Assembly: GCF_020622265.1 (NCBI RefSeq)
Contig: NZ_JACNMQ010000003.1
Location: 124,001-188,000 of the forward strand
Reading direction: 5' to 3'
DNA length: 64,000 nucleotides
DNA from: Halomonas sp. M20
Lineage (GTDB): Bacteria; Pseudomonadota; Gammaproteobacteria; Pseudomonadales; Halomonadaceae
This document shows, one piece after another, positions 47,521 through 56,399 of the stretch. Both the position numbers and the translations under genes were made by a program. The notes beneath the pieces were generated by a model, which did not search any database, was not told the DNA's origin, and worked only from the letters and a program-made list of their open reading frames with translations. How positions within the stretch are numbered: the first letter of the stretch is position 1; every line of letters starts with the position of its first letter.

Positions 47521-49251
47521 TTACTCTTTCGCCTTGTTTGTATTCAGCGTGGTGGGCGCAACATATAGTGGCGCAGCGTTCTCATCACTATTACAGCCCA
47601 AGACGGCGCTGCCCGGTATTAGCCACCAGTCGTCGCTATTCTGATGACCCATGTCCCTAGCTTGGCTCAGATCGATACATGAATAGTCATCGGCCCGACG
47701 CTGTTCGGTGAGCATCCAGTGCCGATTCGGGGCTTCCTGCAGCCAGGCGAAGGCGCGGACGAATTGCGCACCGATTGGCGTCCTGTCGCCGAAGTGAACG
47801 CTGGGCTGGCGTGACTGCAGCAAAAATTCCTCGTCGAAACTCGGCAACGCCAGCCAGGCATCACCACCCGTGATCGTAACAATCGCCTGCATCATCCGCG
47901 CCGGTGAGCGGGTCTCGTTTTGCAATACATAACCCCAAGTTGACCAAGTGATCCAGAACACCGCCAGCCACAGTGGCAGCGCCAGCATGCCGCGTCGTGG
48001 TCGCAGCCAGGCGAGAAGCCCCGCCGCCGTTACACCGAGCACGATCCACCAGGCCCAGGGCACGATGTCGTGACGCTCGGCAAGTTTTGTCAGCGCCGGC
48101 AGCCCTAAAGCGCCAAGCAGGCCGGCGGCAAACAGGGTCCCACCCAGCAGGGCCAGCACGCCGGTGCCTAGCCAATGCAGGCCTCGCTTGCGCAGCAAGC
48201 CCGGCAGAAGCGGCGCCAGGGCTAGCACCAGCAATGGAATCGTCGGCAGAACGTAGACGCCGCGTTTGCCCGGCGACAGGGAGAAGAACACCAGGATCAG
48301 GATCACCCCGCTCAGCGGTAGCAGCAGGCGCGCATCGCCACGCCGGGCCCGCCGCCGCCAGGCGGGTATCGCCCAGGGCAGTGCCAGCACCAAGGGCATC
48401 CAGGCCCAGGGCAGCACTTGGACGAGGTAGTAATACCAGGGCTCGAGATGGTGCCAGGAATCGGCGTAGCGCTCGCCGGTCTGCTTGAAGAGAATGTTGT
48501 CGCGATAGGCCGCAAGACTCGGATCGTCGCCGAAGGTAGCGACGAGGATCATCGGTACGCCCCAAAGGGCGACCACGGCGAGTAGCACCACCATGCCTAG
48601 GCCTAGATCTTTCAAGGCGATCCGAGTGGCCTGGCCGCGCCAGGCAAACCAGAGCCAGGCGGGCAACAGTAGCAAGGGCAGAAAACCTACGCCCTTGGTA
48701 ATGATGCCAAGTCCCATCGCTGCAAAACCGATGAGCCACCAGCGTCTGGTGGGCCCAAGCAGTGCATGGCGAAGCAGCCCGTAAGCGCCCAGGGTGGTGA
48801 AGAAGGTCAGCAGCATATCGATTTGGGCGGCCTTGGCCTGGATCACGAACTGCAGGGTCGTCAGCAGGGCTAGACCGCTGAGCAGGGCAACACGCTGGCC
48901 GTAAAGCCGCCGCGTCAAGTCCACGACCAGAGCCAACGTTCCTAATGCTGCAAACAGTGAAGGCAGCAAAAACCCCAGTCGCACGGAGCCGGTGAAAGCA
49001 ATGGACAGCGCCGAGGCCCACATGAATAGTGGCGGTTTGTCCGGATAAGGCTCGCCGCCCCGATGAGGAAACCAGAACTGACCGGTCTTGAGCATTTCCA
49101 GGGCATTCAAGGCAAAGCGCGGCTCGTCCGCGGGCCAGGGATCGCGCAGGCCAATCCCTATACCGAGCAGCACCAGCGCGAACAGCATGAGTGCAAGCCA
49201 TGCCCAGCGATAGGAGTGATTCAAATGACGTAGATAGGCAGCGCGATGCAT
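47521..49251 (-). CDS. ArnT-like glycosyltransferase, GT39/GT83 family
   Basis: 576 residues with about twelve membrane helices and a periplasmic C-terminal part. The first outer loop has the acidic catalytic motif (RDPWPADEPRFALNALEMLKTG) and then HRGGEPYPDKPPLFMWASAL, both typical of ArnT and related polyprenyl-phosphate-sugar transferases that decorate lipid A. Donor sugar cannot be read from sequence; the epimerase and GT2 in the same unit point to a uronic acid. It is the last gene of a four-gene minus-strand unit. Confidence 0.88.
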   Translation of the reverse strand: MHRAAYLRHLNHSYRWAWLALMLFALVLLGIGIGLRDPWPADEPRFALNALEMLKTGQFWFPHRGGEPYPDKPPLFMWASALSIAFTGSVRLGFLLPSLFAALGTLALVVDLTRRLYGQRVALLSGLALLTTLQFVIQAKAAQIDMLLTFFTTLGAYGLLRHALLGPTRRWWLIGFAAMGLGIITKGVGFLPLLLLPAWLWFAWRGQATRIALKDLGLGMVVLLAVVALWGVPMILVATFGDDPSLAAYRDNILFKQTGERYADSWHHLEPWYYYLVQVLPWAWMPLVLALPWAIPAWRRRARRGDARLLLPLSGVILILVFFSLSPGKRGVYVLPTIPLLVLALAPLLPGLLRKRGLHWLGTGVLALLGGTLFAAGLLGALGLPALTKLAERHDIVPWAWWIVLGVTAAGLLAWLRPRRGMLALPLWLAVFWITWSTWGYVLQNETRSPARMMQAIVTITGGDAWLALPSFDEEFLLQSRQPSVHFGDRTPIGAQFVRAFAWLQEAPNRHWMLTEQRRADDYSCIDLSQARDMGHQNSDDWWLIPGSAVLGCNSDENAAPLYVAPTTLNTNKAKE

Positions 49252-49268
49252 GACGAGGCGAATTCCGT

Positions 49269-49571
49269 TCAGGGAGAAGGGGGTGCCGCGTTTTTCTCAT
49301 AGCGTACTTCGCGACTTTCACGCCGGATTAGCATCAAGTTGCGGGCATAGATGAACAGCCCCGCCCCCTGACCGGCGATGAATACCGGATCACGCCGATA
49401 GAGGGCATAAGCCAGCAGCGTAGCCCCGCCCCCCAGGCTCAGGAACCAGAAGGCTTTGGGCACGATGCTGCGTCGAGCGCGTTCACTGGCCAGCCACTGC
49501 ACGATAAAGCGTGCCGAGAAGAGCGCCTGTCCCAGAAAGCCGATACTCAGCCAGAGCCACTCGCTGTTCAT
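49269..49571 (-). CDS. LAB_N domain membrane protein (lipid-A-disaccharide synthase N-terminal domain family)
   Basis: 100 residues with three membrane helices. The family pattern FLGQALFSARFIVQWLASERA at about 13-33 and VPKAFWFLSLGGGATLLAYALYRRDPVFI, of which PKAFWFLSLGG is most conserved, mark the LAB_N domain. Standing alone it usually accompanies GT2/GT39 pairs and is thought to help present or flip the lipid-linked sugar; that role is inferred. It overlaps the GT2 gene by 4 nt and precedes the GT39 gene by 17 nt. Confidence 0.88.
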   Translation of the reverse strand: MNSEWLWLSIGFLGQALFSARFIVQWLASERARRSIVPKAFWFLSLGGGATLLAYALYRRDPVFIAGQGAGLFIYARNLMLIRRESREVRYEKNAAPPSP

Positions 49572-50371
49572 GGCGTTTCCTCTGAAGGCGGCGCCGCGGA
49601 AGTAGGGGTGCCGGCTATGTTCTGTTCAGATATGGGGAGCGCACTGTTTTCGAGAGGCGCAGGCAAGCGGGTGCGCCGTTGCAGCCACATGACGCCGACA
49701 ATATCCACGAGCCCTACCCAAAGGCGATTGTTCAATCCGTAATGGGAGGCGCCGGTGCCTCGGGGGCGATGGTTGACCGGCACCGAGACACACTGGCCGC
49801 CCTGGGCCTGGATCAGTGCGGGTATAAAACGGTGCATGTGATCGAAATAAGGCAGCCTCAGGAAGACGTCCCGACGCATGATCTTGAGGCCACAGCCGGT
49901 ATCCGGCGTGTTGTCCTTGAGCAGGGCCGAGCGCACACGATTGGCGACCCGAGACGATAGTCGCGTGAGTCGATTGTCCTGGCGTTGCACCCGATGACCG
50001 TTGACCAGGGCAATGCCCTCCTGGCGGGCCTTGCCGTACAGGCGGGGAAGATCCGCTGGATCGTTTTGTCCGTCGCCGTCCAGGGTCGCAAGCCAGGTGC
50101 CGCGAGCCGCCCAGGCAGCCTGCCAGATCGAGGTGCTCTGGCCGGCGCTGCGCGTATGGCGCAGAGGCCGCAAGCGAGCATTTTGAGCGGCGCGCTGGCT
50201 TAGCAACGTCCAGGTTGCGTCCGTGGAGCCATCGTCCACCACCAGGATTTCGTACTCCTCATCGGGGAGGGCGGCGGCGATTTCATCCAGTAACTGAAAC
50301 AGGTTTCCTGCTTCGTCCTTGGCCGGAATAAGAATGGAGAGTAACGGTTGGGGCATGGGTGAACGTTCCAT
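49568..50371 (-). CDS. Polyprenyl-phosphate glycosyltransferase, GT2 (DPM1/ArnC/RgtE-like)
   Basis: 267 residues. The GT2 fold shows SILIPAKDEAGNLFQLLDE, VVDDGSTDATW and the metal-binding DGDGQNDP. The C-terminal segment VGLVDIVGVMWLQRR is only weakly hydrophobic, so the protein is peripheral rather than having the two helices of ArnC. It would charge polyprenyl phosphate with a nucleotide sugar on the cytoplasmic face for the GT39 enzyme to use. It follows the epimerase gene by 23 nt. Confidence 0.87.
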   Translation of the reverse strand: MERSPMPQPLLSILIPAKDEAGNLFQLLDEIAAALPDEEYEILVVDDGSTDATWTLLSQRAAQNARLRPLRHTRSAGQSTSIWQAAWAARGTWLATLDGDGQNDPADLPRLYGKARQEGIALVNGHRVQRQDNRLTRLSSRVANRVRSALLKDNTPDTGCGLKIMRRDVFLRLPYFDHMHRFIPALIQAQGGQCVSVPVNHRPRGTGASHYGLNNRLWVGLVDIVGVMWLQRRTRLPAPLENSALPISEQNIAGTPTSAAPPSEETP

Positions 50372-50394
50372 GGGGTAGTAAACAAAAGGCGTGA

Positions 50395-51423
50395 TTAGCC
50401 TAGTTTCGAGGCAAGCGATTTGATCTTGTAAGGTTTGCCGACTGCATCATAGTAGTGGCGGTACCAGTCAACGAAACGTTGCACTCCTGTGGCCAGGTTG
50501 GTGCGGGGTCGAAATCCCGTAGTAGCAAACAAGGGTTCGGCATCCGCCCAGGTATGCTGCATGTCGCCGGGCTGCATGGGCAGGTAATCGCAGCGGGCCT
50601 CGATTCCGGTCGCCTCCTCGAGGGTGCGTACCAGCGTCATCAGGTTGACGGGGCTACCATGGCCGAGATTGTAAAGCCGGTAAGGGGGATCGTTGCGGTC
50701 CTTTCCGTGGCTGGGCACGATGTCCAGAATGCGTACGATGCTTTCCGTAATGTCGTCGATATAGGTGAAATCCCGGGACATGTCACCTTGGTTATAGAGC
50801 TCGACAGGCCTGCCGTCGAAGATGTTACGGGTGAACTTGTATAGCGCCATATCCGGACGCCCCCAAGGGCCATACACGGTAAAGAAGCGCAGTCCCGTGG
50901 TGGGTAATCCGTAGAGGTAGGAGTAGGCATGGGCCATCAGTTCGTTGGACTTCTTGGTAGCGGCATACAGGTTGACGGGTTGATCGACGCTATCCTTAAC
51001 CGAGAAAGGTACCTTGGCATTGCGACCGTAGACCGAACTGGATGATGCATAGACCAGATGGCCGACCTGCTGCCGGCGGCACCCTTCCAGCACGTTCAAA
51101 TGCCCAATCAAATTGGACTGGCCATATACCTGTGGGTGATCCAGGGAGTATCTCACCCCCGCTTGGGCCGCCAGATGCACCACGCAATCGAAGTGCGTCT
51201 CGGCGAATAGGCGCTGCATGCCCTCGGTATCGGTAAGATCCAGACGCTGGAAACGCACATTGCCAAAACCCGACAGGTCGTTCAATCGCGCCTGCTTGAT
51301 GGCAGCATCGTAGTACTCGTTGAGGTTGTCGATACCCAAGATCTCGTGGCTCGCATCTTCGGCAAGCCGGCGCGCCAACGCATGACCAATGAACCCGGCC
51401 ATGCCGGTGATGAGGACCTTCAT
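50395..51423 (-). CDS. NAD-dependent epimerase, UDP-glucuronate 4-epimerase-like
   Basis: 342 residues from ATG 51423 (MKVLITGMAGFIGHALARRL). The nucleotide motif GxxGxxG, the segment LNEYYDAAIKQARL typical of UDP-glucuronate 4-epimerases, SSSSVYG, and the catalytic YAATK are all present. The enzyme is predicted to make UDP-galacturonate from UDP-glucuronate. It leads the unit epimerase-GT2-LAB_N-GT39, with a PmrA-box-like site 44 nt upstream of its start. A 4,6-dehydratase alternative is less likely because of the ExYYD loop. Confidence 0.88.
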   Translation of the reverse strand: MKVLITGMAGFIGHALARRLAEDASHEILGIDNLNEYYDAAIKQARLNDLSGFGNVRFQRLDLTDTEGMQRLFAETHFDCVVHLAAQAGVRYSLDHPQVYGQSNLIGHLNVLEGCRRQQVGHLVYASSSSVYGRNAKVPFSVKDSVDQPVNLYAATKKSNELMAHAYSYLYGLPTTGLRFFTVYGPWGRPDMALYKFTRNIFDGRPVELYNQGDMSRDFTYIDDITESIVRILDIVPSHGKDRNDPPYRLYNLGHGSPVNLMTLVRTLEEATGIEARCDYLPMQPGDMQHTWADAEPLFATTGFRPRTNLATGVQRFVDWYRHYYDAVGKPYKIKSLASKLG

Positions 51424-51466
51424 GAGCTGCTCCCAATGATAAGCTCGAGTAGCATGCACCAACAGC

Positions 51467-51483
51467 CTTAAGGGAGGCTTAAG
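51467..51483. promoter_or_regulatory. PmrA box between the sugar-transfer unit and the two-component genes
   Basis: CTTAAG, five bases GGAGG, CTTAAG: an exact YTTAAK-N5-YTTAAK match with identical halves, palindromic in each half, so either strand can be read. It is 44 nt from the epimerase start and 130 nt from the response regulator start. Confidence 0.7.
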
Positions 51484-51612
51484 TATTCTATCGCTAAACT
51501 CCTCACGACTTGGCCAAAATAGCCTGACCTTGGCTGTTTATGCCGATGCGGATATTCAAGAACAGTATGAGCTCTTAGGTGAAAGGCTTTAAAGGATCAC
51601 GAGGGTGATGGC

Positions 51613-52275
51613 GTGCGCATATTATTGGTAGAAGATGATCCATTGCTGGGCGATGGTATCAAAATCGCTTTAGAGCGCGAGGGCTATGTGGTGGACTGGT
51701 TCATGCGAGGAAGCGAGGCGGTCAGCGCTATTGGCACCGAAGCATTCTCAGTGATGATCCTCGATCTGGGGCTACCCGATATGGATGGCATGCAGGTGTT
51801 GAATCGCATCAGGCAGGGCTCGTCCTTGCCAATACTGATCCTGACGGCCCGGGATGCGGTAGAGGAGCGCATTCGTGGATTGGATGCCGGGGCCGACGAT
51901 TATGTGCTCAAGCCCTTCGATCTGCAGGAATTGCTGGCGCGTCTGCGGGTGGTCACGCGCCGCGCCGAAGGAAGAGCCTCGCAAGCTTTGACCCTTGGCG
52001 AGCTGTGTATCGATGAGGCTCGTCATTGGGTGAGCTGGCAGGGCCAGGAGGTCAAGTTGAGCCGGCGGGAATATGCACTACTGCTTGAGTTGGCTCGTCA
52101 TCCGGATAGGGTGCTCTCACGACCACGATTGGAAAGCCTGCTATATGGCTGGGGAGAAGAAGTGGAATCCAACGCGGTGGAAGTGCATGTACATCATTTG
52201 CGTAAGAAACTCGACAAAGGATTGATCATTACTGTACGAGGTATCGGTTACCGGCTGGACAGTCAGGCCACATGA
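51613..52275 (+). CDS. pmrA: Response regulator, OmpR/PhoB class, PmrA (BasR)-like
   Basis: 220 residues. Receiver: MRILLVEDDPLLGDGIKIAL, phospho-acceptor Asp51 (VMILDLGLPDMDG), and LILTARDAVEERIRGLDAGADDYVLKPFDLQELLARLR, in which ADDYVLKPF is the usual signature. Winged helix ends VRGIGYRLD. The GTG start is preceded by GAGGGTGAT. It could also be called QseB; the eptA/ArnT-like neighbours and box-type sites favour PmrA. Its stop overlaps the sensor start (ATGA). Confidence 0.87.
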   Translation: MRILLVEDDPLLGDGIKIALEREGYVVDWFMRGSEAVSAIGTEAFSVMILDLGLPDMDGMQVLNRIRQGSSLPILILTARDAVEERIRGLDAGADDYVLKPFDLQELLARLRVVTRRAEGRASQALTLGELCIDEARHWVSWQGQEVKLSRREYALLLELARHPDRVLSRPRLESLLYGWGEEVESNAVEVHVHHLRKKLDKGLIITVRGIGYRLDSQAT

Positions 52276-53672
52276 AATCCATTCGTCGCTATCTTGCCCA
52301 GGCCCTGGCGCTAGTACTGACAGTAACTGCACTGCTGATTGTAACGGCAGCGTACCTGATAAGCGATCACGAACTGGAAGAAATCTTGGATGCTCAGTTG
52401 AGTTTGCAGGGACGTATCGTTGCCGGACTGATTTCCCCCGCTACCACTCTCGAAGAATACCAGCGCATCGCTCGAAGCCTCACTCTGCCGGGACATGAGG
52501 CACGAGTCTACGATAAGGAGGCAGGGGTCGAACCGGCGTCGCTACAAACCCCGCCCGCGCGGCTTTATCACGAGGAAGAGCGCATGCTGTCGATCGGCTT
52601 CTGGAATGCCGATGGCTCGCCTCGTCTGCAAGGAGCCAAATGGAACGAGGAGGGTCTTTTTCCGATGCCGACAAAAGAGGGCTACCGATGGGTAGACTAC
52701 ACTGAAGATCAATGGCGCGTGTTCAGCTTATTCGATACTACTAGCGATACGTGGATCAGTATCGGCGTACAAAAAGACTTTCTTGATGAGATTGTCGAGC
52801 GTATAGCGCTCAATACTCTGTGGCCGATACTACTTCTGTTGCCGCTGTTGCTGTGGTTGATGACCCGCATCATTCGTCGAGGTTTGACCCCCATCGCACT
52901 GCTATCCCGCCAAGTCCAGGGGCGGGATGGTCAGGATCTGACACCGATCGATCTCAATGTACCCCAGGAGCTTGATGGGCTGCAGCGCTCGCTAAACGAT
53001 TTTATTGCCCGATTGGGCAAGACGCTGGAGCGTGAGCGGTGCTTTACCGCAGACGCGGCCCACGAATTGCGCACGCCTCTAGCGGCCCTCAAGATCCATC
53101 TCGAAAACGCACAGGCTGGCGAGGCAGACTCGCTACAAAAAGCCACCATTGGAGTGAAACGACTTCAACGAGTGGTGGAGCAGCTATTGGTGTTGGCAAG
53201 ACTTGATCGTGCCTCAAGTAACCAGGCCCGATTGATTGACATTTATCCTATCGTTGCTGAGCTTACCGCCGACCTATGGCCCTTGGCGCACGCACGTGGG
53301 CAAGAGCTCTCATTGTCGGGGCTTTCACAGCTGTCGGTACGTGCCGATCCGGTGGAAGTCGGTATTCTGCTGCGCAATCTGCTGGACAATGCACTGCGCT
53401 ATACACCGGAAGGGGGGCATGTCGAGGTCGAACTTTACCACCAGCAAGGTACGCCGCAAGTCATCGTACGAGATACCGGCCCGGGGATTCCCGAGGAGCT
53501 ACTCGACACAGTCGTCGAGCGCTTCCGGCGAGCCTCGGATCAGCGCACTACAGGGAGTGGGCTTGGGTTGTCCATTGTCGTGGAGCTGGCTCAACGGCAA
53601 CAAGCTGAGGTGCGATTGAGTAACCATCAGCCTTATGGCCTTGAGGCGCGAGTTGTTTGGCCGGCATCATAG
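52272..53672 (+). CDS. pmrB: Sensor histidine kinase, PmrB/QseC-like
   Basis: 466 residues: a first membrane helix at about 8-30, a periplasmic sensor of about 145 residues, second helix at about 183-198, HisKA with His264 in TADAAHELRTPLAALKIH, and HATPase with LLDNALRYTPEGGH and GSGLGLSIVVELAQRQ. In the family it responds to ferric iron, aluminium, low pH or cationic peptides. The ligand motif of PmrB is not clearly recognisable in the periplasmic part, so the stimulus is open. Confidence 0.87.
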   Translation: MKSIRRYLAQALALVLTVTALLIVTAAYLISDHELEEILDAQLSLQGRIVAGLISPATTLEEYQRIARSLTLPGHEARVYDKEAGVEPASLQTPPARLYHEEERMLSIGFWNADGSPRLQGAKWNEEGLFPMPTKEGYRWVDYTEDQWRVFSLFDTTSDTWISIGVQKDFLDEIVERIALNTLWPILLLLPLLLWLMTRIIRRGLTPIALLSRQVQGRDGQDLTPIDLNVPQELDGLQRSLNDFIARLGKTLERERCFTADAAHELRTPLAALKIHLENAQAGEADSLQKATIGVKRLQRVVEQLLVLARLDRASSNQARLIDIYPIVAELTADLWPLAHARGQELSLSGLSQLSVRADPVEVGILLRNLLDNALRYTPEGGHVEVELYHQQGTPQVIVRDTGPGIPEELLDTVVERFRRASDQRTTGSGLGLSIVVELAQRQQAEVRLSNHQPYGLEARVVWPAS

Positions 53673-54062
53673 TGGCGCTCACTATCTTGGACCAGCCTTG
53701 CCTATTGTTATTTATATATCAAATATATAGGGACACTTTTGGATATGATTGAACGCTATTCAATATTCTGGATCTTAAAATAGAGTGAAATATGTTTTAC
53801 AATAATTTCAGTTAGTTATGATCGGTGTCGGTCGTTATGTTCGATGATACTACCCAAAATACTACCCACTTAGCTGGCAGTAGAGGGCATTAGAAGAAAC
53901 ATACCTGGTAAGCGCCGGTGCGCGACTACTGGCAGCCTATGCGACCTCCTCCCCAGTTGTGTGGTCCCGAGAATTGACGGCCTATTCTACTAGCTACAAT
54001 TGGAGGATGGTCCATGGCAGGTTGACCACGCATAACCATCGGTCAGCCAGGGGCGCTGACTC
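53673..54062. other. Non-coding stretch at the left edge of the decayed island, with arm-site-like direct repeats
   Basis: No gene is seen. ATACTACCC occurs at 53847-53855 and 53859-53867, three bases apart; repeats of this kind are found upstream of P4-type integrase genes as arm-binding sites, but no integrase follows. The DNA from 53700 to 53830 is AT-rich. A GTCAGC / GCTGAC hairpin near 54043-54061 lies after the hydrolase gene on the minus strand. Confidence 0.4.
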
Positions 54063-55604
54063 TCAAAGCTTCCAGGCCTCAAGCGGGTTGTTCTTCTTGC
54101 AGCTGTCATCCACGGGGGCGTTTGGGTCCCTCAGGAAGCCTTGCATCATCGTGGTTCCACACTCGCTGTCTGGGGTATGGCCATGCCCCTGAAGTTCAAC
54201 GACCTGAATGTTCTCAAACGACTCGGCGAGATGTTGGCCCCACCGAATACCGCAGCAAGGGTCCATCTGGCCATGGATAGATAGCACCGGCGTATCGGAC
54301 TCAAAGCGCTGGCTGTTTTCCTTCGGTACGGCGCCATCTGTACCCCACCACGCGCATACCCAAGGCTGTTCGAACCCCAAAAGCGCTGGTTCACGCTCGA
54401 GCATAGCGCGTGAATCTGCCTTGGTTGGGCGATTCGCGCCCATGTCATTGCACGTATTGGCGAGAAAGTAGCCTAGCGCGTAACTCGGCGCCTCAGTCTC
54501 AGGTTTAAAAGTGTCGATGCGGAAGAATTCATCGAGCGACCCGTAGTCGCCTTCCTGGACCTCGGAAACAACCCGCGGCAGATCCTCGTACATGCTTGGC
54601 AAAGTGATGTAGAGGGTGTGCAAAAAGGCCACGCCATCGAAATAATGCGTTTCCTCATCGTTGGTGCCCGCCTTCAACGTCTTGACGTAAGGCTTGCTAT
54701 CCAGCGCGCGCCGGGCACGTTCGATCGCTAGAAACCATGCCGGCACGGTGTGCTGACACTGTTCGTTTTGGCGCACGCACAAGCCTAGGATGTCCGTGTA
54801 TTTTTGCTTGGCCGTGTAAAATTCATCGATGGGCGCGCGATTGCGTAAATTGGTGTACCACGGCGAGACGAGTACCGCCGAGCGAACATGCTCCGGATAG
54901 TAGCGCATGTATTGGAGCGCTGTGCCTCCGCCCGTCGAGCGTCCGTAGACATTGATCGAGTCATAGCCGAGGCCTTCTCGAATCGCCTCCACGTCTTGGG
55001 CGATCGTATAGGAGTTGTACTGTGAGATGTCGCTGCCTTCGGCTTCCAGCTTCTGGTAGCAGCGCTGGACAGCGTCAGCAATGCTACGCATGCGCTCGGT
55101 GGTACTCAGTGAACCGGAAATCGCTGGCGAAAAAATGATGTCGTGGTAGGTCGACACATTGGCGTAGTCGGGACACTTTAAGGCTGGTTGGGAGTGGTTC
55201 ATCCCCCGGTAATCGAACACCACTAGGGGGCGTGCCCCGACATCCTTGCGATATTGCCTGATAAGCTCTGGAGCAGCGAGCATGGATGCGCCCGGCCCAC
55301 CGGTGAAAAAGAATGCCGGTGTTTTCTGCGATCTCTCTTGCCCTTGCGAGTCGGATGGGAGGACCGCTACGGGGACTTCGATGGTCGTCCCGTTCGGATG
55401 GTCATGATTCTCTTCTGTGTACAGCGTATAGCACTGCGCACCGGCGTCTGAGAGGGCCCGGGTAGCGCATCCACTGCTCTCTAGTCTTGAGTGCTCGGAC
55501 TTTATCTGCGCAATGGCTGATGTGGCGATTAGGGATGCTGCAGTTAATGCGCATCCAGCACTTATGTATTTAATAAATCGTGTTTTATAACCATGTGCAC
55601 GCAT
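54063..55604 (-). CDS. Secreted alpha/beta hydrolase (TAP-like, proline iminopeptidase-type fold)
   Basis: 513 residues with a signal peptide (hydrophobic SAGCALTAASLIATSAIAQI). The oxyanion region is FFFTGGPGASML, the nucleophile is in INVYGRSTGGGTAL (GxSxG as GRSTG), an acid in SIHGQMDPCCG, and the histidine in VELQGHGHTPDSECG. Six or more cysteines in the mature part suggest disulfides. Substrate may be a peptide or ester. It stands alone in the island region and its nearest neighbours are non-coding. Confidence 0.8.
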   Translation of the reverse strand: MRAHGYKTRFIKYISAGCALTAASLIATSAIAQIKSEHSRLESSGCATRALSDAGAQCYTLYTEENHDHPNGTTIEVPVAVLPSDSQGQERSQKTPAFFFTGGPGASMLAAPELIRQYRKDVGARPLVVFDYRGMNHSQPALKCPDYANVSTYHDIIFSPAISGSLSTTERMRSIADAVQRCYQKLEAEGSDISQYNSYTIAQDVEAIREGLGYDSINVYGRSTGGGTALQYMRYYPEHVRSAVLVSPWYTNLRNRAPIDEFYTAKQKYTDILGLCVRQNEQCQHTVPAWFLAIERARRALDSKPYVKTLKAGTNDEETHYFDGVAFLHTLYITLPSMYEDLPRVVSEVQEGDYGSLDEFFRIDTFKPETEAPSYALGYFLANTCNDMGANRPTKADSRAMLEREPALLGFEQPWVCAWWGTDGAVPKENSQRFESDTPVLSIHGQMDPCCGIRWGQHLAESFENIQVVELQGHGHTPDSECGTTMMQGFLRDPNAPVDDSCKKNNPLEAWKL

Positions 55605-55761
55605 GTTACACCTCAGTGTAAATAGGGTGGAAGGTTTGCGAAGTAGTCATCTAATAACCATAGTTATAACAGGTAGCTTGTTCAAAAATTTATTGAGCTA
55701 TAGGAATAATTGAACAATATCAGTGTGTAAGCTAGTCTACCCTCAAGCTAGCCGCTGGAAT
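55605..55761. other. Leader of the hydrolase gene; no further gene
   Basis: AT-rich stretch upstream of the hydrolase on the minus strand. It should contain that gene's promoter; no clear hexamers or repeats are recognised. Confidence 0.4.
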
Positions 55762-56018
55762 TTATCGTAGACTGCCAGTTTTCGTTACACGTAAATGTAG
55801 AGCTTGAGCAGGGCGCCGGTCGGTATCGGCGGTGTGCGTCTTGTCGAACCCCATGTCGATGACGTCTAGGGACTCTACGAAGGCATCAATGACACGTACC
55901 GGATGATCTTCCGGGATATATTCCTCAATGCTGGGCGGTAGCAACGAGATCTGGCTGCGAGGCTGTCCTTGTAGGTGTCGCATACAAAAATAGCCGTGAA
56001 CGGGTGAGTTCACGGCTA
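55762..56018 (-). pseudogene. Truncated, frameshifted IS1182-family transposase N-terminus
   Basis: From ATG 55983 the frame reads MRHLQGQPRSQISLLPPSIEEYIPEDHPVRVID, typical of the N-terminus of IS1182-type transposases (parts RHLQGQPRSQ and LLPPSIEEYIPEDHPVR). After HTADTD the frame shifts: in another frame the same DNA gives LLKLYIYV and a stop, so a short internal deletion joined two parts. A perfect 11-bp hairpin (55991-56001 with 56008-56018) sits just upstream of the start. The rest of the element is missing. Confidence 0.8.
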
Positions 56019-56399
56019 TCTTGCCAGCTTAGGAGGCTGTTTTCACACAGCCCCTTTTCGACGGGGTTTGATAAAACATGATATCGAGCATCGGCTGACG
56101 ATCCCTTTCACCTCTATATTAGTGGCCCGGCGGAACGAATGAATCGTACTGCAAAATTGCAAGCGCACGTCTGCTCCGAGTGCTAAAAGGCTAGGCGGCG
56201 ATAGGTCTTATAGGTGAATAATAGGGACAAGAGTTTTAGATGTATTACCGCGTACCGAGTCACTCCTTTACGGGGGCATACACTTGCTCAAGATGGTCTA
56301 GTTATGGATGGTTAAATGTCGTATTGACCCCCCGGGGCCTGTGGTTTAAATAATTTTCATCATCTTTTGTTGGATGGCTTAGAGTGCCGTTAAACATTG
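56019..56399. other. Non-coding stretch between the IS scrap and the coiled-coil gene
   Basis: No gene supported. GGCTGT and ACAGCC near 56034-56052 form a small hairpin close to the IS scrap and may belong to its end. The remainder has no recognisable repeat or protein similarity. Confidence 0.4.

Noticed and set aside
47861-49321. A 486-codon minus-strand frame overlapping the GT39 gene
   Set aside because: It overlaps the GT39 gene in another frame on the same strand and has an Ala/Arg-rich composition without family patterns, as expected of a shadow in GC-rich DNA.
51613-53672. Naming the two-component pair QseBC
   Set aside because: Sequence alone allows it, but the box-type sites and the eptA / ArnT-like neighbours favour PmrAB.
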